64,000 nucleotides of DNA from Carallia brachiata (lineage: Eukaryota; Streptophyta; Magnoliopsida; Malpighiales; Rhizophoraceae). This document shows positions 48,718-61,473 of the stretch, piece after piece (positions within the stretch are counted from its first letter, which is position 1; the number at the start of each line of letters is the position of its first letter). The DNA is taken from positions 124,001-188,000 of the forward strand of contig JADCRB010000005.1 in assembly GCA_021464245.1 (NCBI GenBank). The letters are read 5' to 3'. Both the position numbers and the translations under genes were made by a program. The notes beneath the pieces are model-generated. The model was not told where the DNA came from. It saw nothing but the letters and a program-made list of their open reading frames with translations, and did no database searches.

Positions 48718-51700
48718 ATGGCGTGTGCACCAACTCCAATCTCTGCAATATCTTTCACTAACTCAACAGTTCCCAAAAGGGTCTGTTCACCGTCGTCCAT
48801 TCTAACCCCGAAAGCCATTGCCAAGGACCTTTACTTTAACCGCGATGGTTCAGCCACCAAAAAACTTCTGGTCAGAACATTAAACAAAAAAAAAATCTTT
48901 TTTTCCCTTCTTTAGGAATGTGTATTTCATTAGTTTGATAGTTAAGAATGAGTTTGGACATAACAATTTGGTTTGGTAAGTGTATTGGCGCAGGAAGGTG
49001 CTGGAATGGTGGCAGAGCTGCTAGGAGTGACTTTGGGTCCAAAGGGAAGGAACGTGATGCTGCAAAATATGTATGGACCTCCCAAGATTGTGAATGATGG
49101 AGAAACTATTCTCAAACAGGTCTTATTTGCAGTCTTGCCCATCGTTGTCCATTTACCTTTTCCCGCTACCTTTTTTTTTTCTTTTTTTTGGCTTTTAAAT
49201 GGAACCAAGTTTTAAGTTTGCTGGGACAGAAGCATTGTGCTTCAAATGCCTTAAAAAGGTTCATCTTTTGGGGTCTTACTTGCCCTTGTGAATATTTTGA
49301 AGCAATTGCTATCCTTTTATGTGAACTTTGTAATGGTATAAAGCATCCCTTTGATAACATTTACGTTTCTCGTGAAGTTCATTGTGCTAAATGAGCTTAA
49401 ATTGTCAATCTAGCAGATTGAATTAGAGGACCCTTTGGAAAATGTTGGAGTAAAGTTGGTTAGGCAAGCTGGTGCGAAAACAAATGACATTGCTGGCGAT
49501 GGTTCTACCACATCTGTGGTCCTTGCTCATGGTTTGATTGCCGAGGGCTTTAAGGTAAGGACTGCAAAAACTAGAATAGTAAAGGATAAGGTTAGTCTTA
49601 TATCATATAAAATATAATGAGATAAAACTAGTTGAACCTATATTATTCTACTTTATACCATGTATCAAACGCACCATCAAGTGTCTTGTAACAAAGATGA
49701 GGACAATTGGATAAGAAAACAAACCTAGAGCAAATGTTTCAACTAGGGAAATTTGAAAGAAAAAAAAAGGAAAAAAAAAAAGAGACCAGAAATTGAATGA
49801 GGGGGAAGGGTTTACGCATAATGTATGATACAATGTCTTTGACATTACGGCCATTGCTAAAAAATAAAGAAAAAACTGGATAACATTTCACTTCAAACTT
49901 AGATATTGATGAAGGCTAAATAAGCTAGAAGAAGAATTTTGAATGGCTTTAATAAAAAAAAAGTACACCTTCTCCAGGTGATTGCAGCTGGCCTGAATCC
50001 CATCCAAATTGCCCGTGGTATCGAGAAAACTTCGAAGGCCCTTGTCTCTGAACTAAAGCTACTGTCCAGAGAGGTGAATAAGTCTATGTTTATTCCTCTC
50101 TTCTGGTTACATAAACTGATGGGTATATGAAATGATTGGCAAGGATGCTCATTGCATGAGTGTGAATATAATAAGATGAGTACATGATTTTGTTGCAGGT
50201 TAAGAATGAGGAGCTTGCAGATGTTGCTGCAGTGAGTGCAGGAAATGATTATGTAGTAGGAAATATGATATCTGATGCTCTTCACAAGGTAGGAAGGAGG
50301 GGAGTAGTTACTATAGAAAAAGGAACCTGCATTGAGAACAATCTGCAGATTGTAGAAGGAATGCAATTTGATCGTGGGTATTTGTCTCCTTATTTTGTTA
50401 CTGACCGTCAGAAAATGGAAGTGGAATTCCACAACTGCAAGGTAGGAAGCAACCTTTGGTTGAATATTGGTTGAATATTTTATACATCCCTGCAAGGAAA
50501 GTTATACATCTTGAGCATGTTCTTTAATAAATTTATTGGATAGTCCAGAAATTGTTTGGTTGCAGTTACTTTTGGTTGACAAGAAAATTACAAACCCAAA
50601 GGAGATGTTTAAAATATTGGACAATGCTGTTAAAGAGAAGTACCCAATCGTGATAGTCGCAGAGGGCATTGAGCAGGAAGCTCTGGCTCCGGTTATTAGG
50701 AACAAACTCAGGGGTGTGCTGAAGGCAGCTGCTATTAAGGCTCCTGCCTTTGGTGAGCGCAAAAGCCACTACTTAGATGACATCGGTATCTTAACAGGAG
50801 GTAGCAGACTGAGAACTGATTCGGATTAAATCTATATTTTTTAGTAGTTCTATTCTTTTTTGCATGAACTTGACATTTAGTGATATCATTTTCCATTTTT
50901 AATATGGACCAACATGTCCATCCACTATTCCCACATTCCAAATCTAGCAGCCTTTGACTTGTAACTACATCACTGATATAGATGATATGCTCAGGGCATC
51001 AACATGATAGAGTATAAAAAGTTAATTTCTTCCTTTGCATGTGTAGGCAGCATTTCAATCAAAGTGCTCTTTAGTATCTTGCAATTTGTATGCCTGCTCA
51101 TCTCCATTGTATCATTGACAGGCACTGTGATCAGAGATGAGATGGGGTTAACTCTAGAAAAGGCTGGCAAGGAGGTTTTGGGTACTGCTACTAAGGTGGT
51201 TATAACAAAGGATTCTACACTGATAGTTGTTGATGGAAGCACTCGAGCTGCTGTTGAGAAGAGAGTTTCCGAGATTCGTAGTCTTGTAGAGGTTCTAGCC
51301 CTTTACATGCAATACATGCCTTTTTAACATATAACTGGATCTTCTAAGGTTCCATACTGCAGGATTAATTGCTAGAAAACTAATCAGTGATCCACATGCA
51401 AAATGCCAGGGCAAGATATGTGCTCTTTCATGGCTTCCAGCTTCGTGAATAATGTGATGGCTGAATTCAACTTTAACTTTAACCAAACAAAAGGATAAAA
51501 ATATTTTGTTCTGGTTATATATTCTGACCGACAGTACCTGAAAAGATTGAAATTTCACTGTTTAGGGAGTGAGAATAGGATACTCCTATTTTTTCTGTCA
51601 AAAGTTGATCCTTGGAGCCCGGAGATTGGAGTATGACAGAAATCTGCTTGCTTATGAGCTGAACAAATGCATTATCCCGTGTAGATATCTAAGATAAGGT

Positions 51701-53733
51701 CTTTAAAATATTGATTCAGACTTAATTTTCTGCAGTGAATAACTTTCTTGTTCTTTGTCTGCAGAACACTATAGAAAAGTTTGATAAGAAAGTTCTGAAT
51801 GAAAGGATTGCAAGATTATCAGGAAGAATTGCTGTTCTCCAGGTAATCAAGCGATTATGATAAATCAGGAACTTCCTTCTTGAAAATGCAAACATTCAAT
51901 TACTCCGACTCTTCTTTGCACTATTGTTTTATCAATTGAATCACAGGTGGGGGCACAAACACAAGTTGAGATGAAGGACAAACAGCTGAGAATTGAAGAT
52001 GCTTTGAATGCAACAAAGGTTTGTTCTTGGCTTCTTAACCTTTCTGACAATTTTAAGCAATTAAAAATGCCAAAGTTTTGCTGTTTATGTTGCAGGCGGC
52101 AATCGAGGAAGGTGTAGTAGTTGGTGGTGGGTGCAGCCTTTTGAGGCTATCCACAAAGGTCGATGGCATTAAAGAACTTCTGGACAATGACGAACAGAAG
52201 GCACTTCCCTTTCCCATTTTATTTTGCGTCTATTCCATAATTTAGTTGTTGTTAGCATGGCAAGCAGGGGAAAGTTCCCTTGAACAATGTTAAGAATGAC
52301 TATAAAAAATTTTGTTTCTTTATCAATCACAATGAACTTTTAGGCATAAGCAATTACCAAACAATTTTACATGGTATAAAATTCAGCTGTATTAATTAAT
52401 CTAACTCTTTCACGTGGTATCATTACTGTTATCTCTCACTGTATGCATGCAGCTTGGGGCAGAGATCTTCAGAAAAGCTTTGAGCTATCCGGCGAGACTG
52501 ATAGCAAAGAATGCAGGTGTAAATGGCAATGTAGTTATAAACAAGGTTTTTGCATGTCAATTCCAAACTACTTTCATAAAAATAGGAGAGCTTAATATAT
52601 TTTTGCGTTACTAAGTTGATTTCTGTTATTATAATGGAGTTTGAATGCAGACTGTGTCCAATTCTTGTAGGTTCTGTCGAATGAAAATTGGAGATATGGA
52701 TATAATGCTGCAAAAGGTACATATGAGGATCTGATATCTGCAGGAATTATGGATCCAACGAAGGTATTATTAATCAGCCAGCTTGTCCACAAGATGCAAC
52801 TAGCTTATGAATAGGCATTCATGTTTTGAAACATGGAGAAGAAATTGACTGTGCTGCAGAGCTCTAAGGTGATGTGGCATAGTTTGTGACCATCTTAATA
52901 TCAGTAATTCAGAGGATAACTCAGCAAAACGAACACTAGACCACCGGAATTGGCTAAAAGCAAGTTATTTACTGTTGCAGTATTGCAGTATATGACAACA
53001 TTTGGCTTGGCAATTTGTTATCATTGACTCTCAGTAGCTTTCAACATGACTAATTCTAGAACCTCCTGTGATAACAATTTTTGTTCTGCTTTCATTTCAG
53101 TACTAAATAATCATGTTGGGGAGCACACTAGTTCGAAAATTGCATTCTCTTTCTGACTTCTGAAAATTGTCCCCCAACCAAAAATAGGAAAAACGAAGGA
53201 AAAGGGATTATTGTAAGAACAAAAATCATTGAAGTTACAACAAGAACTGTTGCCTTAGCTCTAAGGAAACAGATACGGCAACGACTTCGAAGAGCTAAGA
53301 AATTTTTTTTGGTTTGGTCTACAGAATTTTTTAGCTGAAAATAGCTTTTTTCCAATTGACTTGGGCCCTTTCTCTGATATCTACAGACTTATACGTTGCA
53401 ATGTTCATAACTCTAAATCCAAAAACTGAGCAGGTGGTTAGATGTTGTTTGGAGCATGCTGCATCTGTGGCCAAGACATTTCTGACAAGTGATGCTGTTG
53501 TAGTTGACATTAAGGAGCTAGAGGCCCTTCCTATGAGAAGAACAATCCCAACTCCTATGAAAAGAACAATGCCAACTGGCCCAGGTATGTCCATCCTTGT
53601 CATATATTTGGATATTTGGATCTAAATATACTATGCACTATAAAGAGACCAATTGTTGTTGACATACCCGTATCTAGCTAATGATAATATCTAATGTCTG
53701 CATATTGAAGGTGTCGGACCTTTGGGCATCTAG
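48718..53733 (+). CDS. Plastid chaperonin-60 subunit beta, probably beta-4 type
   Basis: Exons: 48,718-48,870; 48,994-49,119; 49,417-49,554; 49,978-50,073; 50,199-50,441; 50,566-50,800; 51,122-51,291; 51,765-51,842; 51,947-52,018; 52,096-52,200; 52,453-52,545; 52,671-52,763; 53,434-53,584; 53,711-53,733. Total 1,776 bases, 591 residues. The Ser/Thr-rich N-terminus is a plastid transit peptide. Group I chaperonin motifs are intact: [26 protein letters not shown] (ATP site), [32 protein letters not shown] and [22 protein letters not shown]. It folds proteins with CPN60-alpha and CPN20/10 in the stroma. The C-terminus is atypical: a basic Met/Arg/Pro-rich tail ([20 protein letters not shown]) replaces the NPMDNSGYGY-type end of ordinary beta subunits. 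Divergence and context point to CPN60-beta4, linked in Arabidopsis to NDH-complex assembly. Intron 10 starts with GC. The last exon is inferred; without it the ORF ends at 53,625. Confidence 0.92.
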
Positions 53734-54947
53734 TTTGGGGCTGAACATTTTGATGCCATATCTATTAGGCTTCGCTAACTTGCTTGCTCCAAGCAAATTG
53801 GTAAGAGTTAACTAAGCACAAATGTTTCAACTAGATTTTCAGCTTTCCTTTACGAAATGATCCTAAAATTTGATCAAAAACTTTCTGGTGACAGCTATGC
53901 AGAATGTTAAGGTGCATTTCGTTTGGCTGTTCTCCTTCATAAAACCAAGCATCAACTCGTTGGATCTGTATACAGAAAGGATAGGTACCCTTGATATGGA
54001 AATTTATCAAGATAAGGAGATTGCACGCTCAGATGGAAGGATGACTTTAGGTTAACCGGTAATGATTTAAACATGTAACAGTTAGCACACAGAAAAGGGA
54101 AGGCTGGGTAGTGCAGGTACCAATGTCTCCTGCATGAAGTGGCTTCAGATATTGTGCGCTTGCTGTACCTGCTTTGTTTGATGTTGTATGAAAAGCTTAT
54201 AAACTTGCCATTTTTAAGAACCTTTTCTTTGCATTATTTGCCTCTTGAGTCTTGACAGTTGCTCCAGATTCTTCAGGGCAGATTAAACTAAAAATCATAA
54301 TGCACCAAATTTTAGTAAATGGAAAGCTGATTGTTGATTTTCATTGTAAGGCATGTTTACTATTCTCTTTGCTAGCTAAGCAATATTGGTATGTGAGCCT
54401 TCTGGCAATTCTGCTGATTTCTATTTTATATTCTCTTAGTGCCTTTGCGGACACAAGTTTAGTAGGCCTAAATTCTAGTAATTCTGATAATTGCTGGACT
54501 TTTTCTTTCTTCCACTTTCTGCATATGTACTGTTATTTCGTATCATTTCCTTCAAGGCCTTTTTTTGCAAAATTCTTTCTAATAATTTGGACAAAAATAA
54601 GTTTTTAACCAAGTATATTAACTACAAACAATGTTCTAATCCCAAATTTAGTTAGAGTGAAACACTGGAATCTTTTCTCGCAATTCCAATCTATTATGGA
54701 CCAAGTTTAGATAAGATCCAATTTTTTCAAGTCTTTCCTATCCTAAGATCCTTAAGTCGACTAAGCTTGTTCTCTTCCTCTTATCTCTACATTTACCTGA
54801 ATGTGGTCAATCCTCTTTTTTCTAATATTTGTAAGTCTACACTGGATATGTCTAAATGAATGCAAAAGTCACTCTTTCTACCTAACTCCAATCAGTGTAA
54901 AATTAAGGTTGTGCGAGCAATCTTGAATATCTCCTTTTTCTTTGGTC

Positions 54948-55003
54948 AATGAACACATTCGTTTGCTCCTTTTTCCTTATAACTGCAAACGAATGTGTTC
55001 ATT
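54948..55003. repeat. Perfect inverted repeat, 19-bp arms
   Basis: AATGAACACATTCGTTTGC (54,948-54,966) and its exact complement (54,985-55,003) are separated by 18 bases. A strong hairpin is possible in either strand. Confidence 0.95.
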
Positions 55004-55026
55004 CTTCATTCAGTGGACATCCTCTC

Positions 55027-55051
55027 ACTCTTTGATATCCTATCAAAGAGT
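55027..55051. repeat. Short hairpin, 11-bp arms and 3-base loop
   Basis: ACTCTTTGATA, loop TCC, TATCAAAGAGT. It lies 23 bases after the previous hairpin. There is no T-tract or coding context to make it a terminator. Confidence 0.9.
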
Positions 55052-55514
55052 TTAGTAAAACGTGTCATTCCTGTGTTCCGACAACAGCTGTTAAAGTGAG
55101 AAGCTAGCCAGCTACTACATTGAACAATTATAAAAATTGTACTTTTGAAAAGCTAAAAGATTGATGCCTTCATTTTTGCTAGCATTATGGTTAATATCTT
55201 TTGCCCCAAAATAAGCCAACCTTAATCATTGACCTTATCAATTGAATTTAATTAATGTCTCTTAGTTAACGTGGAAGACTGTGGTCAAAGTGCATTAACT
55301 CCATACTTCTCAATCTTCCCAAACAAAAGGAAAAAAAAAAAACCCAAATTAGATGCACCTTGGTTCCCAAATCATCCCAATTTTTCTGGCACAATATCAT
55401 CTTCTTCTTCACACTAATTCCCTGTCATTACATTATTATTCTCGCCTTGCTCTCTTTTTCGCTTATTATCAAACTATGATTGTTTTGGAATTCAAGAATT
55501 AAATGTAACCAAGA

Positions 55515-55542
55515 ACACACACACACACACACACACACACAC
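55515..55542. repeat. (AC)14 microsatellite
   Basis: Fourteen uninterrupted AC units. Confidence 0.97.
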
Positions 55543-58500
55543 ATTTATTTTTCTTATTGTATAATTAACTCACTTCATTCCCCAATTTTACATATCAAAT
55601 TCCACCCCTATTCATTGAATTTACCAGGTGTAGTGATTCCTTTCTTTCTTTGGTTTTTCATGGCTGCGAAATTTAATAATTAATGATGAATTCTCGAAAT
55701 GATGATACATTTGGCAGTCATAGTCACCATCCTCAAAGGAGTTGCATGGTCTACACGCACAAGTTACTCAATTGGCCAGAATGAGGCGACAAGTAACACT
55801 TAAAAGGAAGATAAAACAATTAAACAAAATCATCGACATTAAAATTATGTAGTTAATTTATTAATATTCAACAATTTACCTATTAATAGTTTAAATTATA
55901 TATACCTATTGTTATCCCGCATGACCATTTAAAATTTACATTTTATATCAAATCGACGGAAAAAGCTTTGACTAGGAAAAACTCTTCTCTATCAATTCTT
56001 TGCTGCCTGCCAATGCATTTAATCATCAAATTATTATTTCCTTACTAAAATTCAATGCATATTTGAAAAGTTAATTTATTGGTTATTTCACATCGTTATT
56101 ATTATTTTAAACTAAATATTCAGATAAAAATTAAAGTAAAAATCTGTAAAAATTTAGAATTGTTGTAATTATCTCAACTAGATTTGTTAAATAAAAAAAA
56201 TATTCGATGGTATGTTTTAACTAAATCAATAAAATTATTTTTAAACACACATCTTACACTCATTCGTACACGCACAACTGAGCGTATAGAGAAATTTCAA
56301 CGTATCTTTTACAACTCTTTCAAAGGTTAAAGACAAAATGAGTTTTATAATCTTCTAGATTAAAGTCCAATACAAAAATTTTGTAGAAAAATTTAACAAA
56401 AAAATTTCACGCGGGTACATTCTTAGTATTAATATTAAATTAGATTAGATTTCTTTCCTAGTTCGACATTTTTTTTAACTAGTTTTGTCTAAAAAAAAGT
56501 TCATATGAAGTAAAATGTGTAGGTTTATGACTCAAATAAGAGAGAAAAAGTAACGTGACAATAATGAGAAAAGAAAAACCATAAAAATTTAAGGCTGATT
56601 TTTAGCTTATCCTTTCACTCTTCCCATCAAAGAGTCAATCTTATCCTTCCTCACACGAGCACAATTTATGCATCATGATTAAGTTTCATTTTCTGCATCT
56701 ATAGGGTTCGATGTTTGCAATATAAATTAATAAATCCATCCATTTTATTCTACCTATTGTTATTATCTTTTTGTGTTTTCCGACTTGTTTGTATTTTTAT
56801 AGGTATTGCAGATTATAAAAAAGGTAAAAGTCTAGCAATTTTATACATCATAAATTTTAAAAATATATATATATAAAAATTTAATAAAATTTATAATTAA
56901 AATTAATAATAAATTTATAAATAATATACATATTACTTAACTCAATTCACGCTCAGTCCATCCCTCAATCTGTTAACCTTTTCTCTCTATGGAAAAATCG
57001 ATCTGGACTTATTATTTTTGCACAAACGCAGATTTTTGGTCCTTGGACCGAGAAGATGAGATGGGTGATGTAACCAAGGGAACATGATGCAGCAGAGGGG
57101 ACCTATAGCGAGTAGATGGATACTTTGTGGGTCCAATAAATTACCTAAATAATACAAGAAGTAAATAACAGAGACAGTTAACATGTTAGACATTTTAAAA
57201 TATTACAAATTTCACGTATTTTTATAAATATTGCACGGTTTTAAATTTTCACAAAAACTGCTAGTGATATTGTCTACTAAGTATCATCTATTAAATTCAA
57301 GAAAATACTAAAGTTAATAGCAACATTTAAATAGTAATAATGTGATACAAATCATTGAATTATTAAATTTTAAAACAGAAAAAACAAATAAACTGTTAAA
57401 TATGTCATTGAATGACTTACGTAGTTATTTTATTATCAGTTAAAATTAAATTACATAGTCAAATTCTTAAAAGTAAATCCACAATAAAAGGTAAACATTC
57501 TCCATGTTAAAGAAAAAACTAGCAAACTTACCCGCGTCGCTTGTGGAATTCATTTTAATTTTTACTACTTTTTACAAAAATTAATTTATTAGACAATCAA
57601 TATATAAATATGTTACAAGGCACTCTCACCAAAAGTCTACACAAATGCCCAAAGAAAAAATTATGATTTCCTAGTCTTACCAACCATTAAAAAAAGAGGA
57701 ATGATAATTTGTAAAATAGAAACAATAAAGTTTTAAAAAAAAAACTCAATGTCTAGTATTAATACAATTGAAAGTCCTAATATTTTTGCTTTTGTTCTCT
57801 TCTTACTTTCAGCCAAAAAAAACAACTAACTCATTAGCCACATAGTATCTCTTTTCATTATAGAAATTAAATTGACTGAACCAAATATCTATGGACCTGC
57901 AAACACAATATTTGAATTATAATGTCCCATTGACAGCCGAAAAAAGCTATAAATTTTTTTTTAAAAAAGACCAATTTTCTGTTCATTTGGCCATTTATAA
58001 GTAATAATGAACAAATGTATACATATGCATATAAACTTAAACGGTCATTCGTCAATTAATCGGGTCAAACATCAAAACTAATACTCAATAAATTATAACA
58101 CAGACAAACTAGGTTATTTGATTTTGTCACATGAAACCATTTGAGGAAGGGATTATTAGATAGCAAATACTCAAGAGCTTTTTGGTTGATATCCACACAA
58201 GTCTAATCTAATCATGTAGTTCCGGTTTTGGAACATTCAGACCAACATGACTTGCTAGAACATTTTTTTTTCTCTTGAACCTTCTCATCGAGTCGGCGAG
58301 GAGGCTGTAGTGGTGGTGCGAACGTGGTGATGGAGTTCAATTGAGATTCTTTAATTTTTTTCTTTTTTTTTTGTTTTTCATTTTATTGAAACTTTACCTT
58401 TTTTTAAAAAAAAACTTATAATATACACAAAAAATGCCACGTCAGTAGTTTATGCTGACATGGCACATTTGTTTGTTCAAAAATAATGACGTGTCATACT

Positions 58501-58861
58501 AGTTGGTGCCACCTAGGCATACTTAACAGAGAATTTAACTAAATAATTGAATTTGACTAATTGAATTAACGTTTAAGATTAAATTTAACAAAAAAAAAAG
58601 TTTTGGATTAGATTTAACGAACATAAAAAAATTGTAGGTGAAATTAACCTTTAAGCAAAAAAAAAAAAAAGTACGTAAAGAAAGAGGTAAGGAGTTTGAT
58701 TCTCACCTCTTCCAATTTTTCACTCTCCTAATTGTAATTCAGATTTGGCCCTCTATAAGAAGAAAAATGTATATATACAAGTTATTTATCTTCTCCGAAA
58801 CTTTGTAAATAATATTTACTTGACTTGGATGTTTATGATTTATTTACTTTCTCTTTTCTTT

Positions 58862-59045
58862 TTTTTTTTGGTCTGAGACCATTTAATATCCAGTCCAATG
58901 GACTGACTAATCTGAACCGACTTAGGTAAGACTTCAAAGGGTGGCAAAGACATCCCTATAAGTATTTAACGCGCCTGCATTCTAAGAAACTCGAACTCGA
59001 GACCTCTGATTAAACGGTGACAGACTCCTATCATCCACATCAATG
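58862..59045 (-). repeat. SINE-like element (Au-like?)
   Basis: On the - strand, CACCGTTTAATCAGAGGTCT is followed by a box-B-like CTCGAGTTCGAGTTTC, then a body of about 140 bases, and a T-rich stretch follows the opposite end on the + strand. This resembles decayed tRNA-derived plant SINEs of the Au type. Box A is not convincing and no target duplication was found, so the family is tentative. Confidence 0.4.
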
Positions 59046-59885
59046 CTTGCTAGTACTTTCTCTTTTTAATAGACCATAATTTTTGCTACTTAGTCATGTG
59101 GGTCATAGTTTTCAAATTTGGAGTGGATCTTGATCTGGTTTAAAGTTTGTTCAGGCATGTGATCGGTCCATTAGATATTTCAGCAGATGATTAGTTCGAC
59201 TAGCCGTCAATTTTCATTTCCATAGAAAAAAATTAATATTTTATATTATATAAAAATAAATAAAATGTTGTTAAAATAAAATTTTAGTATATATCTACAA
59301 TTATTCACAATAAAATAATATAATTATATATAATCTTAAAAAAAACATAAAATAAAATTTTTTTAGTAAAAATTCGTTTGATTTACCTGATCGTTAGTTT
59401 AGTCTGATTTTTAACAATATGATGTATATGTATATATATATTCCATATTTTAAAGGCCCCTTTCGTTTCGGCTAGTTTTTGCGGCTTTCGCTTGGGAATG
59501 ATAAAGATTTTTTTCAGAAACTTTCTTTTCTGAGAAACTTAAAATCATAAAAAAATAAAAAATAGTTAGAATAAAATTGAGGGCCCACCTGAATCAACGT
59601 CAAACATGGAAACAAGGCCGACAAGTCTGCAAATAGCTAAACCTTCGTCATTCCCAAAGCACCATCATGTAATGCTCGGCGTCGGTCTCCCTCTGTTTCT
59701 GTGCATAAAGCAAAGGATGGAGATGAAAGATTCCCGATTTCTTCGACAAGAGAAGTGACTTGATCAAAAGCACAGTCCGCCCAACAAAAAAAAGGAAAAG
59801 AAAAAAGAAAAACATCAGAAAATCAGAAAATCTATTCAAATCATTGAGTCTCTCTTCTCAATTAAATTGAGGAACCTTATAATAA

Positions 59886-60035
59886 ATGGATCTGTTGATG
59901 GGGTTAAGCGTGCAGTCCATCATGGATTTGGTGGTGGCGACGATTTCATTGACGATCGGTTTGGGCTTATTCGCTTTCATTGCTTCCATTCTCTGCTCTG
60001 CCGCTTTCCTTCACAATGCCAAGAACGTTTCGTAA
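59886..60035 (+). CDS. Possible 49-residue single-pass membrane microprotein
   Basis: An ATG at 59,886 opens a 49-codon ORF ending TAA at 60,035. Residues about 13-42 form one long hydrophobic helix (MDLVVATISLTIGLG, then LFAFIASILCSAAFL) flanked by a short N-terminus and HNAKNVS at the end. The local GC content and codon choice are higher than in the flanks. A splice variant could use GT at 60,028 and the acceptor CTTTTAG at 60,403, which would give a tail VPLKEAS. I do not recognise the family. The function is unknown; membrane location is inferred from hydrophobicity. Confidence 0.45.
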   Translation: MDLLMGLSVQSIMDLVVATISLTIGLGLFAFIASILCSAAFLHNAKNVS

Positions 60036-61473
60036 TTTTGGGTATTTCCCCATTTCCATTATTCACAAAATTTCCCCTGAAACTATAGGTTACTTAGCTT
60101 TAGCTGTTGATTTTGGTTAGTTAGTTACCAACTGCTAATGGGCTTTCATTTCTTTTGGTTATTTATTTCAAATTAGTTCTTTTTAAAAAAAAAGCTTCAA
60201 TTTCCGTACCCAGTTAGCTCTACTTGCTTCTGTGCCGCTTAAGTTTTTTTTTTTTTTTTCCTAATTACTTGCTTCTTGCTTCTCTACAATAGCATGACCA
60301 CTTATGGAAATGATGCTGGTATTTGAACCAGTGAATTTTATCTAATTTTTGCTTCTTTTTTGATTTTTTGTTCTTTACCTAATCTTGTTTTTGCTGCTTT
60401 TAGGTGCCATTAAAAGAGGCTTCATGATCCATTCCAGCGTGGTTGAGGAGTTGTCTGTTGAAGCGGATCCTTTGGCTCCAAAGAGAATGTTGTAATTCCC
60501 CATAAACAAAACCCTGAAAGGGATTTAGATCTGTGTTTCATTTGTAATTTTGATTGCCATCTGCTCCTCAAGCATTTGGTATTATCTGCCTCGTATTCAT
60601 CATCTCAATGTTACATTTTCTTTTTATTCAGACTAATTAGTTTAATCTTTGCTGAGACAAAAGAGTTACTAAACTGTATTGCTAGACCTCCCATCTTGTT
60701 CTGTTATGTTGAAACTTGACTTGAGACTAACTAACCACTTGTTAAGGCTCCATTCTTTATCATGATGAGCTTACTTCCACATTCTGGAAACTATTCTACT
60801 GCTTTGCATTGTCCAGGAGCATGCCAAAACCTCGGGGGACAACTTCCCTTGAGCAAATATCTGTAGAACAAGACGGTAGATAGATCAAATTCATGGCTCT
60901 TGCAGAAACATGGACTGGGGACAGTTTTATAAATGACCAAGCAGTACTAGTTTTATTAGAATCATAAGACGAACGGGGTTCTGTGTTAGCAATGCAATTC
61001 CAAGCTTGTCACTTTCCAATCCTAGAGTAGCCTACTTGCTTTCTCTTTATACACAAAACTAACGTGGAAATCAATGTGGGAACAAGCATGGGACATACGC
61101 AAAGACTAAGCTAACCAAAGCATAATAAGATCTCCTTTCTGGTTTAGGCCAGGCTGGTCCCTTCAGACCTTATAGTCTAAACCTCGCAATTATAAAGCTA
61201 ATAATCTGAAAGATAATAAGCCGATGATGAAATTGAACGGCACCATACTTTGAGAACCCATATAGACCAATGGAGAAACAAAAGTTTCCGGATTCCATTG
61301 AACTGGTGACCCAAAAGCACCCACCAGAATATTTAAAAGGAGGAACAAACTTGTACAATCCCATGAACAACAAATAAGCCACACATATATCAGCATTCTC
61401 ACCAATGTGAGAAGAAGCATCAACCAATATGTAAAGTATACATTCATTAAAACAGAATGGGAAAATCAATGTT
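60036..61473. other. Probable 3' flanks of two converging genes, no other gene seen
   Basis: A segment at 60,404-60,620 after a good acceptor (CTGCTTTTAG) could be a 3' exon or UTR of the microprotein gene. The - strand ORFs at 61,170-61,469 lie 3' of the GNAT gene, overlap each other in two frames and show no domain; they are likely GNAT 3' UTR. Confidence 0.45.

Larger units (their letters stand above)
53734..59885. other. Long intergenic stretch, no gene accepted
   Basis: It starts with the chaperonin 3' flank. Two hairpins, a dinucleotide repeat and a SINE-like block are listed separately. The rest is AT-rich and no ORF shows a domain. CCCCTTTCGTTTCGGC at about 59,458 looks like the end of a short transposon, without a partner. 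Confidence 0.55.

Noticed and set aside
49899..50495. 198-codon ORF on the - strand
   Set aside because: It lies antisense to chaperonin exons 4 and 5, whose protein is clearly recognisable; the antisense product shows no domain.
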